This document shows, in pieces, positions 1-7,560 of a stretch of 14,327 nucleotides of DNA. Made by a program: the position numbers and the translations under genes. Under the pieces are notes generated by a model. That model did not search any database. It was not told where the DNA came from and saw only the letters and a program-made list of their open reading frames with translations. Source of the stretch: Hadesarchaea archaeon (lineage in GTDB: Archaea > Hadarchaeota > Hadarchaeia > Hadarchaeales > Hadarchaeaceae); the NCBI GenBank assembly GCA_003661465.1, contig QMWE01000014.1:1-14327 (forward strand). Direction: 5' to 3'. Each line of letters opens with the position of its first letter. Position 1 is the stretch's first letter.

Positions 1-458
1 TAAGCCAGCTGCTCACCGAGCTCGACGGATTGGAAAAACTTGAAAACGTGGCGGTGATCGGCGCCACCAACCGTCCGGATCTGATAGATCCCGCATTGCT
101 TCGTCCCGGACGTTTCGATCGGTTGGTATTGGTTTCTGCGCCCGATGAGAAGGCCCGTTTGGAGATATTGAAGATCCACACCAAGAAAATGCCGCTGGCC
201 AAGGACGTAGATCTGAAACTCATCGCTAAGGAGACAGAGGGATACTCCGGCTCCGACATAGCGGCCCTGTGCAGGGAGGCGGCCATGCTGGCCCTCCGGA
301 GGGACATGAAAGCTAGGGAGGTCAAAATGTCGAACTTTCGGGAGGCCATGAAGGGGATGAAGCCTTCCATAACACCGGAGGTCATAAAGTCGTATGCAAC
401 TTTTGCGGAGAGGAAAACCAAACAGATGGCATCCGACTCCAGCAGGATATACTATTAA
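1..458 (+). CDS. cdc48: Cdc48/VAT-type AAA+ ATPase, C-terminal part (5' end outside window)
   Basis: The reading frame is open from base 3 and its start lies upstream of the window, so 151 residues are visible. They cover the back half of a Cdc48/p97 D2-type AAA module. It begins just after Walker B with SQLLTELDGL, continues into sensor 1 (GATNRPD) and the arginine-finger segment LLRPGRFDR, then MPLAKDVDL and the sensor-2 helix region GYSGSDIAALCREA. A short tail of about 50 residues follows, with PSITPEVIKSY as in Cdc48 C-termini. Proteins of this family are hexameric unfoldases that extract or unfold substrates, often ahead of the proteasome. A single-module AAA relative cannot be excluded because the N-terminal and D1 domains are not visible. 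The proteasome ATPase PAN is less likely given the MPL..DVDL and EGYSG signatures. No hydrophobic HbYX-type end is obvious beyond the final IYY, which could be one. Confidence 0.85.
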   Translation, partial: SQLLTELDGLEKLENVAVIGATNRPDLIDPALLRPGRFDRLVLVSAPDEKARLEILKIHTKKMPLAKDVDLKLIAKETEGYSGSDIAALCREAAMLALRRDMKAREVKMSNFREAMKGMKPSITPEVIKSYATFAERKTKQMASDSSRIYY

Positions 459-498
459 GCTTTTTAAGTTTGAGGTGTAATTTAAGGCGGGATGCTCC
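459..498 (+). promoter_or_regulatory. T-rich/TATA-like box before the PRC-barrel gene
   Basis: The 40 bases between the two genes hold GCTTTTTAAG right after the Cdc48 stop, which could serve as a U-tract terminator, a TATA-like box, or both. A GGCGGG purine run about 7-12 bases before the TTG at 499 can act as ribosome binding site. The assignment is by inspection only. Confidence 0.3.
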
Positions 499-819
499 TT
501 GGCTCAGTTGCCCGCAAACAGGCTTAGGTCGATGGGGATCATTTCAGACCGTGGGCTTCAGCTCGGAAGGCTCGTCGATATACTGTTCGATGAGAAGGAT
601 GGTAAGATATACTCTCTGGTCGTGAGGCCGTATTCAAGGGATGCCCTGAAGGGGGCGCCCCAGGATCATCAGGGAAATGTACTTATCCCGTTTAGTGCCG
701 TGATCTCGATTCGTGATTTCATCGTGGTCAACGAAAGGGTTCTTGCGATCCAGCAGCTGAAATCCCAGCCGCAATCCTCATTCTCAAGTTTCTCGTCGAC
801 CCTACCATCCGAAGAATAA
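499..819 (+). CDS. Small PRC-barrel domain protein
   Basis: A 106-residue protein with the PRC-barrel pattern: an LRSMGIISDRG opening, GLQLGRLVDILFDEKDGKI, a strand segment YSLVVRP, then a second half with NVLIPFSAVISIRDFIVV. The last 20 residues are a Ser/Gln-rich tail with no predicted fold. PRC barrels are small beta-barrels used for protein-protein or RNA contacts. Archaeal stand-alone versions include RNA-linked proteins and the CdpB proteins that assemble with SepF/FtsZ at division sites, so a structural adaptor role is plausible, but the sequence does not decide it. The TTG at 499 is chosen because a purine-rich GGCGGG lies just upstream and the domain begins at once; the ATG at 492 is in another frame. 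Its stop overlaps the convergent phosphoesterase by 18 bp. Confidence 0.75.
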   Translation: MAQLPANRLRSMGIISDRGLQLGRLVDILFDEKDGKIYSLVVRPYSRDALKGAPQDHQGNVLIPFSAVISIRDFIVVNERVLAIQQLKSQPQSSFSSFSSTLPSEE

Positions 820-1488
820 TCTTGCAGCCAGTTCTTCGGGCAGACCAGCCGCTTTTATTTTCTCAGCGGTTTTTTTGGGATCATATTCCACACGTCTGTG
901 GTCTACCTCGATCTTTTTTCCGATGGTGAGAATCGCGTAACTTGCCCGAGGGTCACGGTCACGCGGCTGTCCGACGCCGCCGGGATTGATCACGAGCTTT
1001 CCGAGTATCATCCGCTTCATGGGAACGTGGGTGTGGCCGAGTACGATCACATCTGCATCGAGATCTTGAACAATCCGAGCAAGCTCGTGGTTTGGTATTT
1101 CCGGAAAGACGTACTCTCCCAGCGGATCACGTGGACTTCCGTGAACCACATAAATTCGATATCCTCCAAGTTTTAGTTCCAGTCGGTCCGGCAGGTTTGA
1201 TAAAAACTTCACGTTTTCAGGGGTCAGCTTGTCGGCGGTCCACACCGCAGCCTCGGCCGCGATCGGATTAAATCCCCTGACATCTCGGGTCAGGGCAGCG
1301 TAATCGTGGTTCCCCATCACCGCCAGCAATCGCTTCGATTTAGCCAGGTTCACCACCTCATTTGGTTCGGTTGCATAGCCCACCAGATCTCCAGCACAAA
1401 TGATTCTGTCAAGTTTTGGCATGTCCTCAAGCACGGCTCGAAAGGCCTGGAGATTTGAGTGCACGTCTGCGATCAAACCAATTCTCAT
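802..1488 (-). CDS. YfcE/MJ0936-like calcineurin-type metallophosphoesterase
   Basis: A 228-residue protein with the full two-metal phosphoesterase motif set: D8-x-H10 (IADVHSN), GD34LVGY, GN60H61D, VH116GSP and GH152TH154. These are the residues that bind the binuclear metal centre, usually Mn or Ni, in MJ0936/YfcE-type phosphodiesterases. Length and domain content match the family, and no extra domain or signal peptide is present, so it should be cytosolic. The natural substrate of these archaeal enzymes is not settled: they hydrolyse model phosphodiesters, and some relatives act on phosphorylated metabolites or nucleotides. The ATG is preceded by GGTGA six bases upstream. The gene is convergent with the PRC-barrel gene (18 bp overlap) and divergent from the MinD-like gene, with about 50 bp between them. 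Confidence 0.85.
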   Translation of the reverse strand: MRIGLIADVHSNLQAFRAVLEDMPKLDRIICAGDLVGYATEPNEVVNLAKSKRLLAVMGNHDYAALTRDVRGFNPIAAEAAVWTADKLTPENVKFLSNLPDRLELKLGGYRIYVVHGSPRDPLGEYVFPEIPNHELARIVQDLDADVIVLGHTHVPMKRMILGKLVINPGGVGQPRDRDPRASYAILTIGKKIEVDHRRVEYDPKKTAEKIKAAGLPEELAARLFFGW

Positions 1489-1538
1489 TTTTCACCAAAC
1501 ATAGTTATTTGTCCATAAAACTAAATCATTTGGATAAG
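1489..1538. promoter_or_regulatory. Divergent promoter region, phosphoesterase / MinD-like ATPase
   Basis: Only 50 AT-rich bases separate the two divergent starts, so both promoters must lie here or within the neighbouring coding ends. TATA-like stretches are visible around 1502-1510 (AGTTATTTG) and 1513-1520 (CATAAAAC). The second is about 20-26 bases before the MinD-like ATG, which suggests a leaderless or nearly leaderless mRNA. Confidence 0.3.
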
Positions 1539-2258
1539 ATGGCGAGGATAATTGTTTTTGCCTCAAGCAAGGGTGGCACGGGTAAAACCACGATGGTGGC
1601 GAACGTTGGCGTGGCGATGGCCCAGCTCAAGCGGAAAGCGGTGCTTTTGGATGCGGACATAATGATGGCAAACCTCGGACTCTTCTTGGGACTGGAGGAA
1701 CAGGAGGTAACCCTCCACGAAGTGTTGGCTGGGGAATCGAAGCTGTCGGAAGCCATCTCCATCGGGCAGGAGGGTGTCAGGGTCGTGCCTTCAGGAGTGT
1801 CGTTGGAGGGTATTCAAAAAGCAAAGCTTGAGCGACTGAAAAAAGTCGTCAAAGAACTAAGTAAAAAATTCGAGTTTTTGCTGATCGATGCTCCCTCTGG
1901 TCTGGGCAGAGACGCGATCGCCGCCATAACGATAGCGAAGGAAATGGTCTTAGTTGTCACTCCGGATATCGCCTCCCTGTCAAACGCGTTCAAGACCAAG
2001 CTCATCGCGGAACGCCTGAACGTGGAACCTCTCGGGGTCGTCGTGACCAGAATTACCGGAAAGGACTTCGAGATACCCACGGAAAAGATCAATTCGACGA
2101 TGGAGCTTCCTGTGCTGGCAAGCATTCCAGAGGATCCCGCGGTGAGACGGTCGGTGGCTTTGGGTGAACCCGTTGTCATTCACAACCCCAAATCAAAGGC
2201 GGCAAAGGAGATGAAAAAACTGGCCGAAAAGCTAGTGAATCTCAGCAGTACTTGTTGA
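1539..2258 (+). CDS. minD: MinD/ParA-family ATPase
   Basis: A 239-residue SIMIBI-class ATPase. The deviant Walker A KGGTGKTT is at residues 11-18, with both the signature lysine (K11) and the P-loop lysine (K16). The switch I-type VLLDADIMMANLG (D38, D40) follows, then the Walker B-like segment LLIDAPSGLGRD and a MinD-like VVTPDIASLSNAFK. Archaeal MinD paralogues bind ATP, dimerise and position cell-surface or division machinery. The C-terminus is a basic, Lys-rich helix ending LVNLSSTC and could be a weak membrane-targeting helix, but this is not clear. I chose the ATG at 1539 because homology begins at MARIIVFASSKGG; the open frame runs upstream to 1416 through antisense sequence of the phosphoesterase. 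A related ParA-like partner is possible, but no ParB or second component is seen. It overlaps the convergent phosphatase by 17 bp. Confidence 0.88.
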   Translation: MARIIVFASSKGGTGKTTMVANVGVAMAQLKRKAVLLDADIMMANLGLFLGLEEQEVTLHEVLAGESKLSEAISIGQEGVRVVPSGVSLEGIQKAKLERLKKVVKELSKKFEFLLIDAPSGLGRDAIAAITIAKEMVLVVTPDIASLSNAFKTKLIAERLNVEPLGVVVTRITGKDFEIPTEKINSTMELPVLASIPEDPAVRRSVALGEPVVIHNPKSKAAKEMKKLAEKLVNLSSTC

Positions 2259-2931
2259 GTATAAGTTCTATCGCCTCCGCTGTTCCTTTTCCATAGGATG
2301 ACTTCGTCACGTGAGTACAGACGCGTTTCACTTCGTCTGGAGAATTTGCCACGGCGAAACTTATTCCCGCTTCCCGCAACATCTCCACATCGTTCGGGCC
2401 GTCCCCAATCGCGGCTATTTCACTCATTGGTACCCCCACCACGGTTGAGAGCTTGCGCAGGGCGTTTCCCTTGTTGACACTTGGATCACGAATGTGGATC
2501 GCGAAACCGGAATCAACTGCCACGAGGGACAATCCATTCCGGAGCAAAACTTCCCTGATCTGGTCAATTGGCACTTCACGTTCCAGGGTGATGCCTGTGA
2601 GCCGAGCGGCCGAACTTCTCGTCTGCTTCAGCGGACCGAAAGCTCGCTCGAGCGCTGCCAGTCCCCGATCCGCTTCCGTACGGTCACCAAGCACGCACGT
2701 CTCCCCGGTTCTCCGGTCAAACACCACGCCGCCGTCTTCTGCTATTAGGGGCCCAGAAGCCCCAATCATTATCGCAGCAGCCTCGGCAAACGTTAACACG
2801 TTTCCCGTTGCGAGGGAGACCTGGATCCCAGATTTTTCAGCTTTTCGTATGGCTTCAACCGCGGCCAGATCGAGCTTTCTATCCTCGAACGTCACGGTAC
2901 CGTCGATGTCGATAGCGATGATCCGAATCAA
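2242..2931 (-). CDS. pgp: Phosphoglycolate phosphatase, archaeal HAD type
   Basis: A 229-residue HAD-superfamily (IIB cap) hydrolase with all four catalytic motifs: motif I D8-I-D10-G-T, motif II around T42 (SLATGN), motif III K154 (NKGNAL) and motif IV GD177GPND181. Size and layout match the archaeal phosphoglycolate phosphatase family (Thermoplasma TA0175-type), which removes phosphate from 2-phosphoglycolate. Related sugar-phosphate or sucrose-phosphate phosphatases share the fold, so the substrate is a family inference. The start is TTG, supported by a GAGGT ribosome site about eight bases upstream. That site overlaps the TGA stop of radA, so translation is probably coupled. As last gene of the RPA-RadA unit it may clear 2-phosphoglycolate released from oxidised DNA 3' ends, a role known for bacterial Gph; this is inference here. 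Confidence 0.85.
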   Translation of the reverse strand: MIRIIAIDIDGTVTFEDRKLDLAAVEAIRKAEKSGIQVSLATGNVLTFAEAAAIMIGASGPLIAEDGGVVFDRRTGETCVLGDRTEADRGLAALERAFGPLKQTRSSAARLTGITLEREVPIDQIREVLLRNGLSLVAVDSGFAIHIRDPSVNKGNALRKLSTVVGVPMSEIAAIGDGPNDVEMLREAGISFAVANSPDEVKRVCTHVTKSSYGKGTAEAIELILNKYC

Positions 2932-2938
2932 GAGAGCC

Positions 2939-2945
2939 GACCTCA
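2939..2945 (-). promoter_or_regulatory. Ribosome binding site of pgp fused to radA stop codon
   Basis: Read on the minus strand, TGAGGTC contains both the TGA stop of radA (2945-2943) and the GAGGT core that would pair with 16S rRNA. It lies about eight bases before the TTG at 2931. The placement decides the TTG start and suggests terminating ribosomes help initiate pgp. Confidence 0.6.
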
Positions 2946-5408
2946 GTCTCTTATTCCCTGTTCTGTAATGGTGAATACCGCCTCTCCCTCCGGGAGGTTT
3001 GGGCTGTCAAATATACGTGCTATCCTCTTCGGTGGTTTGGACTTGCGGAGATATACACGGGTCGTGGCCGAATGAGCAACTACGTGTCCTCCGATGGGTC
3101 TCGTGGGGTCGCCGAAAAATACGTCCGGCCTGGCCTGAACTTGGTTGGTCACGAGAACAGCCAAGTCGTGCAGATCTGCCAATCTGTGCAGGTCCATCAG
3201 ATGGCGATTGAGTTTCTGCTGACGGTCGGCCAGCATTCCCCTCCCCACGTATTCGGCCCTGAAATGCGAGGTGAGGGAGTCCACAACTAGGAGCCGCACA
3301 CCCTCCTTCTCAATTATCTCCTCCGCCTTTTCACCTATCAAAAGTTGCTGGTCCGTGTTGTACGATCTTATGTAATAAATGTTCCGCAGGGTTTTTACGG
3401 GATCCAATGCCAGACCCACCGCCATGTCGCGAATCCGTTCCGGTCTGAACGTGTTTTCTGTGTCGACATAGATGGCTTTAGCATTCAATCCCTTTTGTTC
3501 GGTGGGAAGCTGAACGTTTACGCAGAGCTGGTGGGCAAGCTGAGTGTTGTGGAAAAGCGTCGGCTGGTACCCGCCCACAAAGCAGTGCCCCTCGGGCACC
3601 ACAAAGTCATACACGTAATTGTTGTATTCGATTTCTTCCACATCTTCAACGATGTCCCAACCAAGTTCCAAGACGACATCTATGTTGTGAATCGCTTTTT
3701 CGAGTTTGTTTATCCTGACGTCGATCTCAGCGCCCAATGCTTCCTTAACCGCTGGGAGCTGTCGAGGCAGCCCTCTGCAAACATAGTTTTCCACTGAGCC
3801 ACGTTTAATTCCCAACCTTGGTGCAATTGAACACAGAGGAAATTGCAACTCAAGCGCGATCTTTTTGAATTTTTCATCTGAACTTAATCCCTTGACCTCT
3901 TCTCTCAGCCGCTTTAGGATGTTCAAATGCTCCAAAAACACCGATTTGATCTTCACTATGGTCTTTCTGTTGATGAAAGCTTGATTATTTTCGATCCTGC
4001 TCCTCGTCAGCACGTGGTAGAAGGTATCGCCGCTGCAAGATTTACGTCCTATGGCTTTAGTCACCGGGCCGCGCCCACCGCCAAATGTTTCCCTGTAGAT
4101 TTTTTTCAAGAAACCTGCGAATACAGCCGGATATCCGAAGTAAACGGAGTTGGAGGAAGGTAAAACGGGCAAAGCAATTGACTTGAATGGAAGTTTCATT
4201 ATCTTGGCTCTTTCTTCCCCACCTATGAAAAGCCGGTGCCGCCCCCCTTTGTGTGACCCGGTACCATGAATTCCCAAACGCAGCAGCAGGTACGAGATTT
4301 CGGTAAAAAGTCGCCTGCTTTTCGTCGATAACTCAATTGTTTGGCCTAAGAAACCATCTCCCTCGATATATCCGGCCAAAAAGTGTTTTGCCACTTCCAC
4401 CGACGAAAGAAATATCTCAGGGGGTACAAATTTCTCAGCGGAGGTACATTTTGTCAGATCCCCAAGAAATTCCAGCGCTTGCCCCCTCAAGACGATATGA
4501 TACACTGTCCGTTTCCTTCGTTCGTCTCTGTGTAATGTTGGGTTGAAACCAAATTTTCTTTTTATATAGGATTTGACCCATTTCAGAATCTGCTCATTCG
4601 TTGTAAAAATCTCCGGACCACTGCCTTCTGCCACATAAAGTCCCAAAAAGTAGGCATCATCTGGATGGAGCTTATCGGTGACAGTAGGATTACAGGGTAT
4701 GCTGGCAGGCGTTGCCACGGGCGCTCCAACTTTTAATTCACCGGCCGGAAGCCACTTGAGACCATCCTCTGTCAGTGTCAGCAGTTTGTGTTTATGTGTA
4801 AGCTCAAGGATTCTGCCACGTTTTGTTCTCACCCGTAGTAACCGCCTTACTTTTTCCCTGTAGATATGAGACGCATCGCTTAACCGCAGTTTCCCATCGA
4901 CAAAAGAGAGCACCTTTATGTTTGGAGTATGAACTACAGCCCCTTCATCAAACGGTCGCTCACCAAAAATTTGCCTATAGTGCTCGTATGCCTTCTCTAT
5001 CGGAGATATATGTGGAGTTTCATCGTTGAGGTAATATACAGGAGTGTCCTTCGATACGCACTTTCCAGACCCAAACTCGCCAAAAACTTCTGTGACGGCC
5101 TGAGTTTCAATACCTCCCCCCAAAAGACTATCGAGTTGTGTACTGCCGGTTGTTATCAGTCCGATCTTCTCCCTGCGTTCGAGCACTTTATCCGCAGTTG
5201 TGAAAAGACCCATTTCGGCGGATTCCCTAGCAGCCGCAATTATCTTTTTCGCCTGTGTTTCACCTATTTCTGCAGCCTCGCGGAGTTCTGCCACCGTTGC
5301 TACAGCAAGCGATTCAACGGTACGATAACCAGCTTCGTAAAGCTTTCTAGCTGTGGCCTCCCCGACCCCAGGGAGTGAGTCCAAAGTTGGCTTGCGTTCC
5401 CCGGCCAA
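2943..5408 (-). CDS. radA: RadA recombinase precursor interrupted by an intein
   Basis: An 821-residue precursor in which a 505-residue intein (C117-N621) splits a RadA of 316 residues, normal for the family. The N-terminal part has the helix-hairpin-helix domain (LPGVGEATARKL, about 14-60), the polymerisation motif F69-T-T-A72, and Walker A GEFGSGK(110-116), whose threonine (T622) comes after the intein. The C-terminal part holds Walker B LLVVDS (706-711), then VTNQVQARPD and the L2 region ending IGGHVVAHSATTRVYLRKSK. RadA is the archaeal Rad51/RecA that forms filaments on ssDNA and drives strand exchange. Because Walker A is interrupted, ATP binding requires splicing. The TTG start at 5408 is supported by GGAGG six bases upstream; the nearby ATG is out of frame. 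It sits 22 bp after the RPA stop, so the two partners are co-transcribed. Confidence 0.95.
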   Translation of the reverse strand: MAGERKPTLDSLPGVGEATARKLYEAGYRTVESLAVATVAELREAAEIGETQAKKIIAAARESAEMGLFTTADKVLERREKIGLITTGSTQLDSLLGGGIETQAVTEVFGEFGSGKCVSKDTPVYYLNDETPHISPIEKAYEHYRQIFGERPFDEGAVVHTPNIKVLSFVDGKLRLSDASHIYREKVRRLLRVRTKRGRILELTHKHKLLTLTEDGLKWLPAGELKVGAPVATPASIPCNPTVTDKLHPDDAYFLGLYVAEGSGPEIFTTNEQILKWVKSYIKRKFGFNPTLHRDERRKRTVYHIVLRGQALEFLGDLTKCTSAEKFVPPEIFLSSVEVAKHFLAGYIEGDGFLGQTIELSTKSRRLFTEISYLLLRLGIHGTGSHKGGRHRLFIGGEERAKIMKLPFKSIALPVLPSSNSVYFGYPAVFAGFLKKIYRETFGGGRGPVTKAIGRKSCSGDTFYHVLTRSRIENNQAFINRKTIVKIKSVFLEHLNILKRLREEVKGLSSDEKFKKIALELQFPLCSIAPRLGIKRGSVENYVCRGLPRQLPAVKEALGAEIDVRINKLEKAIHNIDVVLELGWDIVEDVEEIEYNNYVYDFVVPEGHCFVGGYQPTLFHNTQLAHQLCVNVQLPTEQKGLNAKAIYVDTENTFRPERIRDMAVGLALDPVKTLRNIYYIRSYNTDQQLLIGEKAEEIIEKEGVRLLVVDSLTSHFRAEYVGRGMLADRQQKLNRHLMDLHRLADLHDLAVLVTNQVQARPDVFFGDPTRPIGGHVVAHSATTRVYLRKSKPPKRIARIFDSPNLPEGEAVFTITEQGIRD
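3546..5060 (-). mobile_element. RadA intein with LAGLIDADG homing endonuclease
   Basis: The protein insert starts C117-VSKDTPVYY and ends L-F-H620-N621, followed by T622. It therefore has the class 1 splicing residues: Cys1, a block B Thr/His segment (ELTHKHKLL, about 202-210), block F (VYDFVVPEGHCFVGG), penultimate His, terminal Asn and Thr at +1. Two LAGLIDADG motifs lie between the splicing halves, FLGLYVAEGS (254-263, acidic E261) and FLAGYIEGDG (343-352, D351). Both active-site acids are present and the frame is unbroken, so nuclease activity is plausible. The N-terminal segment and insertion point match, from memory, the Pyrococcus horikoshii RadA intein, which is a mini-intein without endonuclease. 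The element would home into intein-free radA alleles at the conserved P-loop codons. Confidence 0.93.
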
Positions 5409-5414
5409 ATCATG

Positions 5415-5419
5415 CCTCC
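5415..5419 (-). promoter_or_regulatory. Shine-Dalgarno site deciding the TTG start of radA
   Basis: GGAGG on the minus strand, six bases upstream of TTG at 5408. A closer ATG (5413-5411) is in a frame that does not encode RadA, so the site fixes TTG as the start. Confidence 0.7.
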
Positions 5420-5430
5420 ATCATCGATTT

Positions 5431-7494
5431 TCACGTTTCCTCTTTTAACTTTTCAATAATCAGTCTTGCCTCGTGCTTGGGCTCCGCCACATCCACGCTG
5501 AGAGCCCTTAGTTCGAGCTGGTTAAGATAATTATCCTGCCTCACTATGCCCGTGACCACCAGCTCTTTTCCAACCAGTTTCAGCCCGTCATAAAATTTTC
5601 CCAGTTCGGGAGCGTTTTTGAACGACTCAAAAACCTGTTGCGCGTTCATGCCGATCAGGTCCTCTGCTACTTTGCCAAACAGGACGACTCGTATGTTGTC
5701 GGTGCCATCGTCCAGCAGAAAGCTGAGCACCACACGATGTTCTGGCGTAACGACTTTTCCGCACTCCTCGCAGAACATATTCGTGTCCACGCTTCCGAGA
5801 TTTCTTCCACAGTTTGGGCAGGTGTCAAATACAGGCCTCCGGTGAAAAACCTGCACTACGGTTCCCCTTACTTGTATCCGCATACCTTCTTTCTCTATCT
5901 CGGATATTTTGCACCTCTTCGCCTCCGGGACTACTTCCCTTATCACCTCGGCAGGAGGGAGCCCCTCCACATCCGGTTTGATCTCGAGAGTGCCTCTCGA
6001 CAAGTGTAACTCGGTTTGTCCAAATAGACCAAGCGTGCTGTAACAGTCGACCAACCTCACGATGTCTCCAGCTTTTAATTCGCGAACTTTTTCCGCTTGT
6101 TCATGCCAGAGCGAAACTCGTACTGTACCGCTCTGATCTCCTATGATCATGGATGCCACTTTTCCCTTCCTTCCGTCGGGACGCGTGAAGTCACGTGGCT
6201 CCATGACCTCAACAACCCTTCCCACCACTTCCAGCGCATCCATATTTGGTTCGAGTTCGCCTATCCTAATAGGTCCGGGCTTCGGCTCTCCAACGCTTAT
6301 TCCTGGAGGGTTAACTTCAACAGTGGTGGCCCCCCCAATGTGTACCTCTGTCCTGCCTCCCAATCCCGTGCGGGTGTAAGCGTTTTTCAGGAGCACAACA
6401 TCCCCAGGCTGGAGCCTCTGAAGCAGATCCGCAGCTGTTCCCCAGAACGAGGCTCGAACGCTGCCCGTGTCATCCACCAAGATCGCACTTTGTACTTTTC
6501 CATGTGATCCATCCGCACGTTTGAATTCATGTGGTGGAAATATCCTTTTTATCTTGGCCGATATGTCCAGAATCGGTATACCCGGCTCAATTTCATTTAG
6601 TTTCATCTGACGTTCGGGGATTTCCGGTAGCTTGGAGTCATCAAGACGAACCAGACGACCGCGGGCATCTAGGCTGAGTTCTACCCGCCCTCCTGGCCTA
6701 GCACGAATTATAGCATTCTCAAGTTTTATCGCGTCCCCCCGTTTAAGCTCTTTTGATAATTCGGCCCATTTGTCCCACAACGAGACCCGTATCTGTCCAG
6801 TGGAATCTGCAAGCATAAGGGTGGAGACTTTACCCTTGCTCTTGTCGGGCCGTTCGAAAACTCTGCAGTCACTTACCGCCATAACCCTTCCAGAGACATC
6901 AGCTTCTGCCATTTCTCTTTTCAACTCAGATATCTTCACTTCCGAGTCCATGAGCTTGGGAAGCTCCGCAGCACGTGGATCATCGGGATTTACCACGATA
7001 CTACCCCTCGTGCCGATACCAAGCTCCGGTTGTCCGTCTAATCCCTCGCGGACGTAGGCATTCTGGATCCTGACGATATCTCCTTTTTGCACTTTTCCTT
7101 CTTTGATCATGGTGGCCCTGTCGTTCCACAGTACAAGTCTGATTCGTCCAGTTCCATCTTCCAATAGCAAACTGCCCACCACTCCAGTGCTCCCACTAGA
7201 TCGCTGGAACTCTTTAGGTTCGTGAACTCGTACAACCCTCGCCACTATGTCGATCTTTGACATACCTGGAATTAGATCCCCGATCCGCAGAGCCCGGATT
7301 TCTGGCCTCCCGTGCTCGAAAACTATCCCCAGTTCTCGGGCGACGATGTTTGCGGCACCCTCCATGGTCACAAATCCGCCCAGTTCCTTTTGCTTGCTGT
7401 GGATGCGATTCATCAGTTCGTCGCGCGTGACGTTGGAATCCGCCAAAATTTTCTCCACCATCTGCTCAAAATTCAGTTCCATGTCCAGCCCCAT
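5431..7494 (-). CDS. rpa: Replication protein A (ssDNA-binding), five OB folds with zinc finger
   Basis: A long RPA-type single-strand binding protein built as a row of OB folds. Counting from the upstream ATG at 7560 (709 residues), four similar OB domains sit at about 92-190, 209-305, 320-415 and 431-527. Each opens like IGDLxPGM, continues with a VxRVxEPxxF strand pair, and then has GSLLLEDGTGRIRLVLW-type strands. A fifth, different OB at about 550-690 carries a zinc ribbon C581-x2-C584...C597-x2-C600. An N-terminal helical segment (about 27-60) precedes OB1. RPA coats ssDNA in replication and loads or restrains RadA in recombination. I prefer the ATG at 7494 (687 residues), because the first 22 residues look non-homologous and a TTTTAGC box lies 25 bases before it. 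The ATG at 7482, after a GGGGCTGG, is also possible. It is first gene of the RPA-RadA-phosphatase unit. Confidence 0.9.
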   Translation of the reverse strand: MGLDMELNFEQMVEKILADSNVTRDELMNRIHSKQKELGGFVTMEGAANIVARELGIVFEHGRPEIRALRIGDLIPGMSKIDIVARVVRVHEPKEFQRSSGSTGVVGSLLLEDGTGRIRLVLWNDRATMIKEGKVQKGDIVRIQNAYVREGLDGQPELGIGTRGSIVVNPDDPRAAELPKLMDSEVKISELKREMAEADVSGRVMAVSDCRVFERPDKSKGKVSTLMLADSTGQIRVSLWDKWAELSKELKRGDAIKLENAIIRARPGGRVELSLDARGRLVRLDDSKLPEIPERQMKLNEIEPGIPILDISAKIKRIFPPHEFKRADGSHGKVQSAILVDDTGSVRASFWGTAADLLQRLQPGDVVLLKNAYTRTGLGGRTEVHIGGATTVEVNPPGISVGEPKPGPIRIGELEPNMDALEVVGRVVEVMEPRDFTRPDGRKGKVASMIIGDQSGTVRVSLWHEQAEKVRELKAGDIVRLVDCYSTLGLFGQTELHLSRGTLEIKPDVEGLPPAEVIREVVPEAKRCKISEIEKEGMRIQVRGTVVQVFHRRPVFDTCPNCGRNLGSVDTNMFCEECGKVVTPEHRVVLSFLLDDGTDNIRVVLFGKVAEDLIGMNAQQVFESFKNAPELGKFYDGLKLVGKELVVTGIVRQDNYLNQLELRALSVDVAEPKHEARLIIEKLKEET

Positions 7495-7560
7495 GATAAA
7501 TTCTTGTTCAATGCTAAAAGGATTTTGAGCGAAATCGGTTGCCCATGCACGGCTTTGCAT

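Noticed and set aside
3345..3797. 150-codon plus-strand frame opposite RadA and the intein
   Set aside because: It spans the antisense of the RadA extein/intein junction; no motif or ribosome site supports it.
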